Assembly: GCA_013399115.1 (NCBI GenBank)
Contig: VXAA01003374.1
Coordinates: 251,280 to 315,279 of the forward strand
Direction of reading: 5' to 3'
Origin: Anseranas semipalmata
Lineage: Eukaryota; Chordata; Aves; Anseriformes; Anseranatidae
Length of the DNA stretch: 64,000 nucleotides
The translations under genes and the position numbers were made by a program. Positions within the stretch are counted from its first letter, which is position 1; every line of letters starts with the position of its first letter. Shown here in pieces: positions 11,301-22,963 of this stretch. Below the pieces are notes generated by a model. That model was given only the letters and a program-made list of their open reading frames with translations. It made no database searches and was not told where the DNA came from.

Positions 11301-14300
11301 TACATAAGATAATTTTTCCTTTTGCTTCTCTTGTTGAAACTATCACATTGAAACTTTTGAGAGCAAAAACTTGAGGAAACTTGCTCACTGACAGCTTTCT
11401 TGCTTTTGCCTGCTCTGAACATACTGGCATAATTTTTTGTTTCATATGTAGCTTTCTACAGAGCAGATGAGAGCTTCTGATTTTATTGTTTAAAAAAAAA
11501 ATGTTTTAATAGAATATTAAGCAAATGGATAGGTATGTGCATGCAAAAGCCTATCTATAAGTGTATGTGTATATATACACAGAAACTTTTATTAATGCAA
11601 AAATAGTGTATGATGAAGCTGCATAGAAGTCCTGCCCAGTACAGGGGAATGGGTAGTATTAGTACTTAAGGAGCAGTGAAAAACTTCTGTGTAAATGTTG
11701 ATGAAATCAGGTTCTTAAGGAAGATTTTAACTTGTGTGATGTATGATTATTTATCCTGCAAGACACCTTTATTTTAATTATGTTTCCACAGAGACATACC
11801 AGCAGCAACTTCAGCCACATTTCACATGCATTTATTAATAAGCAGGGAAAATCAATGTTTTGTTGAAAATGGTGCTTTTCCAAATCAAATAAATTCATTG
11901 GCATGCATTCCTGCAAAGTTTAATTCTTCAATTATTTTTGGTGAAGGTGTACTTTGGAATAAATTTTAGAAGACTATTTTGTGAGCTTTTGTTTATTCAG
12001 TGGTAGTATTTATTGATACCGGTTTTCTGTAGCCCTGAAAAAACTTGTAAGTCTTCCAGAGAAATTTTTCTTCTCAGTCTCTACTTAAGACAATGAATGA
12101 AATGGGAAATGAGAAGTTAAGGCGTGAAGACTTTGGAAAATCAAAAACATGTAAAATAATGGACTATATCATAATTTTAACTGTATGGCAGCCTTTACTG
12201 TGTTACCACACATTAATTATCCACTATTTGAAAAAATTGTAGATATGCATTTGCGGTTCTTTAAGTTAAGCAATTCAATCCCATTTGAGTCAAAGGGAAT
12301 ACTTTCTAACAACTTAAGGGGTTCAAGCTTCAGACAAGTCTTGAAATGGTAAAATTATCAGGAGCAAAAATACTCTAGAGATGAAGTCTTGCATTTTGTA
12401 AGTGATGCTTTTGCTGATCCTTAAAAGTCTTTTTTTTTTTTTTTAATTATTTCCTGTATCTTTTCCTCAGGGAGCAGTGTGGGTAGAAGGTGTCACTGAA
12501 GATGGTCATACCTATTACTATAACACACAAACGGGAGGTAAGGAGAGCTTGTTTTCCAGTTAAGCTCTGTTTCAGGAGAGAGGGTTTTCAGAACAGCATT
12601 TTGATTTGCAATTGTTAAGTTCTATATTTTTTAAGCTGTTGCCTTAGTTGAAATAGACTTGTTGCTTAGCTCAGTGCTGGCTTGATAAATGTATTCTCAG
12701 GTCATATACAGATCATATTTGTGCTTTGTAGTTTTTTTTAGACCTTCAACTTACAGTCTAAAATATGGGTTCTTCATTTCTATGTATGTATTGAAGTTTT
12801 AGTTTGGAAACCCAGAGGGAGAGGATTTTGTTTTGCCAGGTATATGGGACTGAAGTTTAGGATCTCCTAAACTTTTCCTCTTGTTGAAATAGGACTGACA
12901 CGAGAGTCCAGAATCAGAGCCCTTACTTCTTTTCACCACTTTTTTTTTCCCTGCATGGGGAACTTTGTGGTAACTCCCCCAGAATAGGCATTTGTTTTCT
13001 AAATCTGTTTGAATCATGTAAGGTCAGCAGTGCCTCTCTGGAGAGCAACTCATTTTATGCTGGCTATGAGTTTTCCTTCTGCTGTTGGGTATGAAGTGGA
13101 ATTCCTAATGATGCCAAGAATAGGAAAAAAAAAAAACAACATTTTCAGTTTTTCAGCATGCCACCTCCCTTCTCAAATGATTTGCGGTTTGCTCTTCTGA
13201 AAGGGAAGCGAGTTGCTGGTTATTTTTAAACATTGCCTTCTAAGTTCAGATCCATTTTATGCCTTTGGTTGTATCATTTTTTAAGTTCTTCATGGACACA
13301 TGACACTTAATGAAGAATGTCCTTTTAATCATTGTATTTGTAAAATTTTGTCTTGTGAGATTTTAAAGTGATCCCTTATTTTTATATAGTTGTAGGTATC
13401 TTGAAAATGCTTGAAAATTACTTGTCAGCTCTGTAAATGCTAATCCTGTTCTCTGAAGAAAAGAAAAATTGTTAACCAAGGGGAATGTTTGTAGTGTCTC
13501 ATCTCAGGCATGTAAGTTTGGAGGCTGGTATCTCTAGGCTTATCTCCTGCTATGAATCATGCTTCAGAAGACTCCACCTTAATCCATTGACTATTCATGA
13601 CACCTAAGAAAGTGAACTTTCTCAGTTACTGGTCTAAAGCTAGATGACAGTAATACCCTTAAGAGACTGTTTTGTTAGTTGAAAGCCACTTGTTGTCGCC
13701 TTTTTTTTTTTCTTTACACCTTTACTTCTTCAAGATACATCTAGAAGCATACTTCTTAAGTGGTGTTTTCAGCTAGGGGTTTCTTTGGAAATAAAGTAAT
13801 TAGAAAAATAGTAGTTCTGTTACATTTGAAAGCTTATATAACATTATATATTGAAATTTGGTATACTTTTGCCTTATTGCTACTAAAAACACCTTTAAGA
13901 CTATTGATTCAACTTTTATTTAAATACTTTCTCTCCATATATTTGATAGAATACTACCTTCTAATTGAAAGTGAGGTCATATCCTACAGATACTTTTGTG
14001 TCTTTTCAGATTAATGTTTGTATTCCCTTGCTTACTTGACAGCTATTTAATTAGAGACCTAATCTTACTGAGACAAGTAGCAGAGGGGAAGGATTTATCT
14101 GCCCTGAAAGCTAAGAAGCTCACATTTAGCATTCCTTACCTTATCCTTTTTTTTGTCATCAATGGATAACTCAAATCAAATAGGTACCTCCAAAGGTGGT
14201 CTGTCCTGTTTTAGGATGAGAGGGACCAGAGTCTTGTGGACCACAGTTTGTTATGCATGATATTTTTCTTAAGCACTAATTGCAACAAGCTTTATCAAAA

Positions 14301-17300
14301 GTGAAGTCAGCTGTCATGACAATATCTTTGCTGGGAAAAATGTACTGAACAAAGGCAGAAGCCTCGTGCTGAATTATTTGCTGTATATTTGCATAAGGCA
14401 GCACTGCTTCTGAAAGGTGATGCTGTCAAAGCAATAATAGATGAGAATTAGATACATAAATAATGTGATTATTCAAATATCTTGGACAGTATCCACATGG
14501 GAGAAACCTGATGGCTTTGTTTCATCTTCAAATGAGAACAGTCAACGTGGCAAGCATTCTGAAGAGCTTACAGAAGCAGATTCCAAAGCATCTGAATCTG
14601 ACTCTGATCAGGAAGACAGTGAAAGTGAAGCACAAAGTCCAGGAACAAATTTCAAGGTAAATTCTCTCTTCAGATTTATTTTACATATAGTATTCATTTT
14701 CTAGTATATCTTATCTTTTATCTCTTGTGATAGGCCGTGCTCATTGTGATGAGGTTAAACCTTATGACTGAAAGCAGAAGTTCGCACTTTTTCAAATAGT
14801 GAAATGAATCTTTATTTAAAGTTTATTTAAAGTTAATTTAAAGTTTAAAGTAATTTGGCACATTAGTGGCACTGTTCCAGAATACAGAGCATGAACTTTC
14901 CTTCAGCCAACCTGAAGTAGAATTCTGCAAGAAGTGTGATGTACTCTGAGAAAGCAGACTGTCATCTCTCTGAAATAATCCAAAAAATGATTTGGCATTG
15001 GCAGCCCACAGTGCAAAATCAATTATATATTTTTGTCTTCAGTTTTAAAACTTCAGATAAAGGGTGTGATTATGGCTCTGGTTGGGTCAGATGGTTTTCT
15101 GAAACTGGTAGTTCAGAACAGGCAGAGACAGCTTAAATATAAATTGCATTAATAGATAGTGTTAATTCTAAAATACATGTTTTTATGTCACTGTGTATCA
15201 TTATAAACTACTACCATGTGTTAGCTATAAGGTGTGTATGTGTACGCACTGAAAGCTGCATGTGATTTTTTTTGCCTCTTGTTTTTAACACGCTAAGCTT
15301 TGTTTTTAAGTAAGCTTGTATTGGCTACTCCTTGTTAACTTCAGCCATGATAGACGGGATTCTCCAACTTTACCTTTTTTGTAATATCTTAGGTGTTTTT
15401 CAACTGTGTATGAGATGAAAGCTCAAGGAGAAAAATGTAAAGATTTTATTACAATATGAATTTATTGTTTCAAATTACTCTTGGTTGAAAATTATGAATA
15501 GTACGTAATATATAAAAGATGTAAAATAAAGCTACATTGTGTTTTTATTTAGGCATTTTTGCTTAAGGTGGGTTTTTTCCTCTTTAGAGGAAAGGAGATA
15601 ATGGTGAAGAATCAGAGGAAGAGAAATCTCCCAAAGCTAAAAAGTTAAGCCCTTATGGGAAATGGCGGGAAGTTAAGCAGGAAGAAGCTGTTGCTAAAGA
15701 GGAGAGTACATCAGCTTCCAAAGAAACCTCCAGTGATGCATCTAAGAAGACCAACCCTTATGGAAAATGGAAAGCAGTTAAAAATGATGATGAAGAAGGA
15801 GAAGAAGAACCGGGGTGAGTATCTTTTTACTACAGCAATTTTCATAATGTTGGTTTCCGGAGTCTGTTTTCAAGAGCTGAAGCTTTTTCTTCTTGACTTC
15901 TGGCAGAATTAGCACAGCAGTGATTGGGACCGTAGCCTAAGTACAATTCTTTCCTTGGCAATTATTTTAATAGCTCTCCATGGAGGACACTGGTGGCATT
16001 TTGTTTTTAGTGTAGAAGTTCACCGTCAGTACAAAGTAAACTAAAGTGATTTAAAGGATAATTGTCATCCATCATTTTTCTCACAGGCTGAGTATCGACT
16101 ATTTAAACGTAGTTACTCTAGGCTTATGTTCCTTAACATTGTCTCCTTCAACAATCTGGTTCAGCTGACTCAAGCTTTTGTAACTACTTTTTCAACTGCT
16201 TCCAGCCTTGGAACAGCATAGGCGGCTTTCTCGGGGCCTCTAGCTTCCAGGCTAAATTCTGTTTCTTTCTGATGAATGATTACATGGGCTAACTCTGCCT
16301 GGAGTTCAAGATCTCTCTTGATCTTCTAGGGCCAGCAGCAACCTGATCTTGATCATACTGTGTTAGTATTGCTTTGAATTCCTTCCCTGTGGGATCAGTA
16401 GTTGCTGACATGAGTATGCTTTTTTGAAGACTTCAAGCAAATTCTACCTAAGCCAGAATGTGGGCAGAGTTGCTTCCACAAGCAGTGAATTATTTCTCAA
16501 TTCATGTCGTTCTACTGATTCTGACTGTTCACTTGAAGGACACAACCCTTTATAACAGCAATTTTTTGTCTTACTTTTAGCCAGCATTGTAGTAGAAGAG
16601 TTCTGTTTGAGCTCTTGTTTTTCTTGCTCTCTGATTTCCCTAATTTCAAAATAAAATTAAGCAAAACCAAAACAAAATCCACTAAAACTTTTTCCTGCTG
16701 TCACTGTGGATAAGAGCTGGATGTTCTCATAATGTGGTGGGAGACACTTTCTGTAATGATTTAAGTAAGGAGATGAAAGACAAAACATGGAATCTAGTTA
16801 TGGCAATATTAAACTGGAAGTAGTCTCTCTCTCCCATGTCCAGCTGATGCACTGCAGATGTTTTCATGACATACATCTGAACAGGATTTTTTTGTTGTTT
16901 GTTTGCTTGTTTTTTTTGTGTGTGTGTTATGTTTGTTTGTTTGTTTTGTTTTACTGCGTGATGCCTGAGGTTGCTCATTTTCTTCTGAAGCATACTGTCT
17001 TTTATGGTCTGTTTCCTGTTATAGTGCCCTCTAGGATTCTGGAGAAATTACTTTTGGGAGAAGGAAATCAATCTTTCCCTTTGTTCTCACACCATTACAC
17101 AACATTTTAGTTCTAAATTATTCAGCAGATACAGTGTTGTCACTGTTTGATTAAATTAAGCACAGATACACTTCCTTGGAGATGATAATGTTGCTTGATA
17201 AGTTCACATAACACCTCCTATATTGGATCAGCTATCCACTCCTTGACTGCAGAGCTGGTAAATTCTTTCAGTTTTTTGGAATGTGCTGTCCAATAAAAAA

Positions 17301-18493
17301 TGCTTTCAGCTGCTGAACATTATATCAGTCTGTACTTTAACACACATGTAACCAAGACAATTGCAGTTGTTCGTTAGTTACTTTCAGTTGAGACTAGACA
17401 CAGTGCTAACCACTTTCAGGAGGTTTACATTTTAGGGATACTACAACAGTCACATTTTCTGGACTTGCAGTCATTCCCATGGCTCTTGCTCAGGAGCTCG
17501 AGCTGATCCTTGAAGCACAGGACCCAAAACTGGGTGTAGTACAGGAGCTGACTCCAGACTAACACTTAGCAGTGCTGAAAGGTTTCTCGTATGGTTTGGC
17601 CAGGAATCCAGTGTGTCCTAGAAGTGTGTCTCTTTGCAGTAGTGTTACGCTGCTGTGATTCTGATGGTCTTGTGATCTGGATTGTTTTCTGCCAAGTGTT
17701 CAGCTGTTCTCCATTTTATGTTCATGCCTCTGGTTATTCTTCTAGAACACAGCGTTTGCCATTGACCACCTAAAACTGACTGGTAATTTTTAGACAATGT
17801 CTTTGATTATTAGCTGTGATCCTGTCCTATGAAGCTGGTTCTGCCAACTTTGGGTCATTGGCTCATTTGGTAGGCCTGTTCTCTGTTCTGTCATGCAGAG
17901 CCTCAAAGATGGACACCTGAGGAAAACTACTCAATCGCATTTTGGCAGTGAACTGTTGCTAATTACTCACTGGCCACCATCTTTGAGTTTTCTTAAATTT
18001 GCACCCATGCAGCCCTGCTATCTTTTACATGACTATTTACATGATGAGTACTTGGGACGCTATAAGTATGGTTCATAATGGAGGTCTATTTTTTTTTATG
18101 CCACCTCACACAGAAGAAACAGAACATTTTTCTTGATACCTGTCATGATGACGATCTTGGCTAGAAGACTTCGCATCTAGCTCAAAGCTGCTTTGATGAT
18201 TAAATATGGATGTTACTGTCTGTAGTACACCATGTTCTTTTCTCCATGTAGATTAACTCTTTTATGTTTCCCTCTCTTCCCCCAGTGAAAAAGTGGACCT
18301 GGAGCTTCCTAGTACAGAGAGTGACAATATACCACCTCCAGTGCTAGAGGTTCCAGAAGATGCCACCGTGATATTTAAAGAGAAGACAGTTACCTCCCTT
18401 GGAGACCTGACAGAAGGGGTGCCAACATTTAAAAAGAGGAAATTTGAAAATGGAAAATCCAGAAACTTAAGACAAAGACTAAGTGACCAGTAA
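5298..18493 (+). CDS. WBP4: WBP4 / FBP21, spliceosomal tandem-WW protein (9 visible coding exons)
   Basis: Nuclear pre-mRNA splicing factor (WW domain-binding protein 4, formin-binding protein 21). In the known family it binds proline-rich splicing proteins and regulates the Brr2 helicase. Coding exons: 5298-5370, 6873-6935, 7033-7156, 7976-8197, 9109-9164, 12471-12537, 14490-14656, 15588-15814 and 18286-18493. All have GT-AG borders and phases agree throughout. The product is about 402 residues, versus about 376 in human. Visible in order: a matrin/U1C-type zinc finger with C13, C16, H30 and H36; an Ala/Glu/Lys helical stretch (~47-80); a Lys/Glu tract (~107-127); WW1 (~143-170, W143 and W165); WW2 (~184-211, W184 and W206); an acidic Ser-rich linker; two PYGKW motifs (280-284, 315-319); and a conserved C-terminus ending in an Arg-rich segment. 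The initiator ATG is inferred to be split, its G being base 5298. The exon carrying the AT is not seen. Identity is secure. Confidence 0.96.
6873..6935 (+). CDS. WBP4: WBP4 coding exon: zinc-finger histidines
   Basis: This exon has 21 codons in phase 0 between a TTTTAAG acceptor and a GTAACT donor. It encodes SIEFHERGKNHKENVAKRISE-type sequence with H30 and H36. Together with C13 and C16 these give the C-x2-C-x13-H-x5-H spacing of U1C/matrin fingers. The following intron is only 97 bases. Confidence 0.93.
7033..7156 (+). CDS. WBP4: WBP4 coding exon: charged helical region
   Basis: Forty-one codons plus one base lie between acceptor TTTTAG and donor GTAGCT. The encoded segment is rich in Lys, Glu and Ala (SKEFAAMEEAAMKAYQ core) and is strongly conserved in the family. 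It is predicted to be helical. The frame stays open past the donor to 7317 by chance; that extension includes a poly-A run and is not exon. Confidence 0.92.
7976..8197 (+). CDS. WBP4: WBP4 coding exon: Lys/Glu tract and first half of WW1
   Basis: Acceptor TTTAAG, donor GTAAAA, phases 1 to 1. The exon encodes a Ser/Thr-rich linker, an all-purine Lys/Glu tract (about 8038-8095) and the start of WW1 from W143 through the YTYYYN strand. It ends inside the first base of the Gly-Glu junction. The Lys/Glu tract looks longer and more repetitive than the human KEKKEKKKRKK segment. Confidence 0.93.
8522..8548. repeat. Perfect 11-bp inverted repeat in a WBP4 intron
   Basis: TACTTGGGCAT and its exact complement are separated by CGATC. 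It could form a short hairpin. It is too short for a microRNA precursor and no function is assigned. Confidence 0.6.
9109..9164 (+). CDS. WBP4: WBP4 coding exon: end of WW1
   Basis: This short exon completes WW1 with ESQWEKPKGF, including W165 and the P168 that closes the WW fold. Its acceptor is TTTTTAAG and its donor GTAATC. It ends in phase 0, so the linker to WW2 begins cleanly in the next exon. Confidence 0.92.
12471..12537 (+). CDS. WBP4: WBP4 coding exon: first half of WW2
   Basis: A strong polypyrimidine tract and TTCCTCAG precede the exon, and the donor is GTAAGG. It encodes GAVWVEGVTEDGHTYYYN-type sequence with W184. Both WW domains are split at the same place, after Thr-Gly in phase 1, which fits an ancient tandem duplication of the exon pair. 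Confidence 0.93.
14490..14656 (+). CDS. WBP4: WBP4 coding exon: end of WW2 and acidic linker
   Basis: Acceptor TTGGACAG, donor GTAAAT. It completes WW2 (VSTWEKPDGF, with W206 and P209). A Ser/Asp/Glu-rich, probably disordered linker follows, with many potential CK2-type phosphorylation sites (SDSDQEDSESE). Human has ES where this copy has VS at the exon junction; the two WW tryptophans are intact. Confidence 0.92.
14810..14853. repeat. Short A/T tandem repeat (TTTATTTAAAG-like)
   Basis: Three to four imperfect copies of an ~11-base AT-rich unit in the WBP4 intron after exon 14490-14656. Confidence 0.6.
15588..15814 (+). CDS. WBP4: WBP4 coding exon: two PYGKW motifs
   Basis: Acceptor CTTTAG, donor GTGAGT, 75 codons plus two bases. 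It contains two copies of a Pro-Tyr-Gly-Lys-Trp motif, at residues 280-284 and 315-319. Each is followed by a basic Val-Lys stretch and separated by a Ser/Thr/Glu-rich spacer. Human WBP4 has one such motif (NPYGEW). The exon ends in an acidic run. Confidence 0.92.
16890..16951. repeat. T/G-rich simple repeat (TTTG)n with (TG)n
   Basis: Mixed TTTG and TG repeats in the WBP4 intron before the last exon. An ordinary microsatellite. Confidence 0.75.
17480..18085 (-). mobile_element. Old, degraded CR1-like LINE fragment
   Basis: Short stretches resemble the complement of a CR1 pol region: 'ggacccaaaactgggtgtagtac' near 17520 (given in part), the 'gcacctgagga' type block near 17915, and intervening segments in matching order. 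Divergence is high and no open frame remains. It lies in the last WBP4 intron. Assignment rests on remembered resemblance, so another old LINE is possible. Confidence 0.4.
18286..18493 (+). CDS. WBP4: WBP4 terminal coding exon
   Basis: Acceptor TCCCCCAG, stop TAA at 18491-18493. It encodes the conserved C-terminal block: EKVDLELPSTES, VIFKEKTVTSLG, a VPTFKKRK segment and the GKSRNLRQR end. This is the most conserved non-domain part of the protein and fixes the gene's identity. Confidence 0.95.
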
Positions 18494-19110
18494 CAAATCA
18501 TTTTAGATTCTGTTTAAGCTGGAGAGAATCAAAAGTTTAATATTTTAAACAGGCTTTTATAAAGAAAAAGTTAGACAGAAATTAAGGATTTATAGGTATT
18601 AAAACATATGTGAGTTGTAATATTTTTTTATTTTATTTTGATGTGAGTGGTTTTGGAATGGAAGTTTGTGTTATATTACTTATGCAATATTGTAAATAGT
18701 TTTATTTTTTATTTTAACCGTGTCATCTAAGTTCAATTTGCTCTGTGTATGCCATTTTAACTACATTGTGTCAGGTTTTTTACTCCTTTTCTAAGTATGG
18801 GACAATGTACTAATGCTTCATCTGCGAAAAATGATACAGACCTTTTATTTTTGCGCAATAACTGGATCAATGGCATGTACTAGAGAGTAAAATCATCCCC
18901 CAAGATTATCTATGTGGAGTAGTTTCCCAACTAATGAGTAAAAGTACTTTGTTTACTAACCTTTAATTAATTGCTTGCAAAATAGTAGGTGGTGAGAGTT
19001 CCAACATTTCAAGTAGATAAACTGAAAGCTGTTTTTAGGGGAGTTAGTCACATCAGTGCCACTCATTTCAAATGGCATTCTAAAATAAATTATTTGTGTA
19101 CATGCATGAT
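18494..19110 (+). other. WBP4: WBP4 3'UTR (probable extent)
   Basis: AT-rich sequence follows the stop codon. The first convincing AATAAA, at 19084-19089, has GU-rich sequence just after it (TTTGTGTAC), so the message probably ends near 19.1 kb. AATAAA signals further on (22932 and ~23290) leave room for longer forms. Confidence 0.6.
19084..19089 (+). terminator. Candidate poly(A) signal AATAAA for WBP4
   Basis: A canonical hexamer about 590 bases after the WBP4 stop, followed by a T/G-rich segment. Confidence 0.5.
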
Positions 19111-19966
19111 AAATTTATTAGAGCTCTGCAGGAGATTTAAACCTGATGAATCTGATATTTTAATAACAGCTCTGAGTAGATTTTTCTGTGCTTTCTTCCT
19201 GATGTATTTTGCTTTATTGTTGTCTCTGCTAGAATTTTTCTTTCTTGTTACACATCAAGTTTTCTTTTTCTGGTCTTGTTTCCTTTTTGTCTCTTTTCCT
19301 GTAAAAAACAATTGCGTGATATTGTCATGTAAAAATATTCCAAAGATCTAGCCCTGCTACAGCATCCAGCATCGTTTTGGGGGTTAAGGTTTTCCTCTGT
19401 TGGTAAGAGGAACACGTTGAGTAGTTGCAGACAGTGTTGGCTAAGCTGGGAGGCGCTAAGCATATTGAATGTTCATCATTCCCAGGGCTATAGGAGAGGA
19501 AAACAAAAGATGAATACGTAGAGCTGATGGCTGGACTGTCCAAGCTGGCTGCTTAGGCTATTAGAAGTTGACAGTGTAAATGCTTAGACATTTTCTTAAG
19601 GATTGTAAGTTTGATTTCTTAATCTGATGGGATTTGTCTCCATTTAGCATCATCAAGATTCATTGGCTGCATTAGAAGACAGCTCTACTTCCTGCTTCTC
19701 TAGGTATCAAAAAGTGAGCCATAAAGGTTCAAATCATGAAACCATTGAAAAACATGTCTTCATTTCTAATGCTCACAGTGTCCTGCTCAGGAGAGTGCCA
19801 GTCAGAAACAGAAAGTAGAGTTAAGGCAGGTGTCAGAGTCTAGCTACAGCAAAATAGTTGGTAACTGCTGAGCTTGGACTTCTTAAAGAAATGACCTAAT
19901 TTGTTAGATCAGCTGACAAAGGAGTGGGAATCTGGTCTGTCGGTATTAGAAAGGAAGCTGAGGTAC

Positions 19967-19996
19967 TTTTGTTTTGTTTTGTTTTGTTTTGTTTTT
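19967..19996. repeat. (TTTTG)n microsatellite
   Basis: Six tandem TTTTG units without interruption. Confidence 0.9.
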
Positions 19997-20881
19997 CTAT
20001 TCTGTGACATCTTGTGTGTGTGTAGACGATTATTGAAGTATTGAATTTAATCGTATGGGCTTCTTTGGCTTCCTTGGCAAGGTTGTATTTCTTCTGATGT
20101 TTGTTTTGAGAAATTTGAACTTTTTCTGTCATATCTAGCTCTGCATATTCATTTAAAGATACAGGATGACTACTGGATGCTCTCAGAGTCATATATGCAG
20201 GAATATGTACACTTACTCCATGTGGAAGACCTCATATGCAAGGCTAGAACAGAAGTCCCCCTTCTACCAAGGAGAGGTTGACAGGTTTCTTTTTCATAAA
20301 CTTACTGAGCACTTTCTTAAAAGCAGTGATCTACCAGCATTTCTCTTCCTCCATTCCAGTCTGAGGTTGCCTAGGCTGTATATTCAAGGCAGATTTAAGG
20401 CCACATGTGATGCCAGTAATACTTCCTTAGCATATTGTAAATAATTCTCAGTACATCCCTAAACCACATTTGCCTTTCACATGACTGCATCATGCTGTCT
20501 GCTGCAGGTGCCCTGTGACTTACCAGTACAACCAGCTCTTTCTGCTCCTCTGTTCCTCTTGCTGACTGCTGAGTTAGCAGCTGATCATGCTTTCCTTTCA
20601 AGAAATTTTTTTCTTACAAATTTGTTTTGCCCTGCTGTACTCATCCTCCTTCTGTTACTGCAAGCCTGAAGTATATTCGTTGCTTTCTGATGGCTGCAAA
20701 ATGATTTTATTACTTATTAGTGCTCTTTTTCTGTAGGCTTCACTTTAATATCCTCTGAAGAAGACATCTTCCCCTGTTTAGTGAGGTTCCCAAAACATTA
20801 GCATCTTTTCTTAAAAATGTTTTGTCATATTGAAGTCGTCATAGGCAGCAATTTAAGATACCTGTAACTAAATTGCTTAAG

Positions 20882-20901
20882 CAGATGTTTAAAAACATCT
20901 G
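20882..20901. repeat. Perfect 9-bp inverted repeat
   Basis: CAGATGTTT and its complement AAACATCTG are separated by AA, giving an almost perfect 20-base palindrome. Confidence 0.5.
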
Positions 20902-22931
20902 AAAACAGAAGTGTTCAAAAACTTGTTTCCTTGAGGAGGTGCTGTCAGTGGTAATATGAACCAAAGGTCTTTGTAAAGTACTGAGCTTCACAGATAAACC
21001 AAAGCAAGTGTTTACTTTAGGAAATAAAATCAAATGTTTTCTTTGTTCACCACTAGTCAAGTTGGATTAAATAACATACTCTTGCTCTTGCTGATGTGAC
21101 TTGTAAGGCCAGGATTTCACAAGAAATACAGCACTTCTCTCCCCGCTGCCTCTGCAGATCAGTTTGAAGAGAGACCAGTTTGTTGTTGGCCCTCAAGTGT
21201 AATAAGAGCCAGCTGAAACAAATGTGATACTTACAAAGTCACTGTTTAATTTTGCACTGCGCTGTCATTTGATATCCTTGTGTGTCTAAACCAAATGTTT
21301 TCTCTTGTATACAAAAATACAATCTTGTATAAGAATTAAGGCAGACACTGGGGTTCCAGGACATCTGTTCTGCAGAGATATCTCTCCCTTCTGTGCTATC
21401 TCCCTGCAAAATCTTCTGCCTTTGGAATTTGCCATAGGAATCCTCTAGGTATTATCATAGTTATGTTCCTCATCTGCTAATCCTTCCTTGGGCTGCACTG
21501 GCTTTTGGCAAAGGAATGTTCCTTTTACTGTTTCAGAAGAACAGTGTTTTGTTTTCTGACTAATCCACTTGCTATCATGCAGCATGTTTTTATCTGCTTG
21601 CCTGCTTTTATTGCAAGCTCCTTGAGTTAGGACTCCATGCTTGGCTTTATAGCTGTCGTAGACATTATTAGCATTGTGAGAAAGGTAGTCGGAGACAAAG
21701 GGACAGTGGGGGGGGTCATGGTGATTTCTGATGGTGATTTCTTCTGGGTGAATTTGAGCAAGGCACTCCACTGCACTGTGTTTTTATACCTGTCTTGTCT
21801 GTGTGGAAGGCGAGCTTCACAGCCTGTCTTCGGTGTGTGTGTTTTTACAGTAGGGCCTGCCTGAGGTTGGTGATGCTTTTAGAAGCACGTATGTTGTGTA
21901 GACTAAAAGAGAAGGTGATTTTGTTTGGCATGTAATTCGGTTTGACAGGAGCTGTGCAGAGACCACCTGCTCAGTTCAACCCAGGTTATGGAATACTCTT
22001 TGTTCCTATTTAGGCAAAGCCAAATTGTAACCCTTCAATTTGTAGATCGAAACCCAGGCCTTCCCCGTATGGTAAATGTTTGTGGTTGTTTGACGCTCAT
22101 AGACTAAGTCTGTGCTGCAGCATCATTCAAACCAAATCCTCAGATTCAGAAGATGGGAGGGCTAGTCGTGACATGGATCTGAGTTAAATTCACTGCCTGT
22201 GCATGTAGAAAAGCATTTCTCCTTTCCCCCCCCTGAAAATAATGTTATTCCAGTGCATATTTTGGCATCTCAGAAAGGGAGTGAAAAACTATTTAATGCT
22301 GCCTGGCTTCCTTGATTTGCTTTTTTGAGTTGTGCCTCCCCTTGCTAGTACTTTTTTTATTATTACTGGTGTCTTCCTCAAACTGTCTTCCTCCAGGATT
22401 CCTATATATGCAAATCTACTTATCACCGCCGTGCCGCCTTTCCAGCGTACACCTTCCCCTTGTCCCCTGCTCTCCTGAGGTCTTCGGATCTTTTGTGTTC
22501 TCGTATGTAGGCCGCCTTATCTCCACGTCCCAGCTTTCGCAGAGTGCTTCTGCTGCCTCTTTGCGTCACGCCCCGGAGAAGTACAACCTTAGCTATTTTC
22601 AAACAACTCGCAAGCTATTCTAAGACTGACTCCGTGTGCTCTTTTGATTTTCTTGAGAATTTGTTTTCCTGACACAGATTTCATTCCGTTCCTCGTACAG
22701 GGCTTGCAGCCCTTAAATCCTCGCACTTGTTGGTTCAAAAGCTGTCTGTATCCCTTCAGCTATCTGCTGCTGCAATCCTTTGTTTCTGGTTTTTGGCCAC
22801 ATCTTTTCAGTCTCTCTTGTACTACCTCTTGAGTCCTCTTACCTTCTACCTGCTACTTAACGTAGGAATTGTGTTAGCCATTCCTGTGATTAATAAATCT
22901 AGCTTTGTGAAATGTTTTGGGATATAGCTTG

Positions 22932-22963
22932 AATAAAAATTTCTGTACAAAGAAAAAAAAAAA
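22932..22963 (+). other. AATAAA followed by an A-run
   Basis: AATAAA at 22932-22937 is followed 15 bases later by an 11-base A-run (22953-22963). This is the layout of a reverse-transcribed mRNA 3' end, or of a real poly(A) site in A-rich DNA. The 22.38-22.60 kb stretch upstream is somewhat richer in CpG than its surroundings. Confidence 0.35.
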
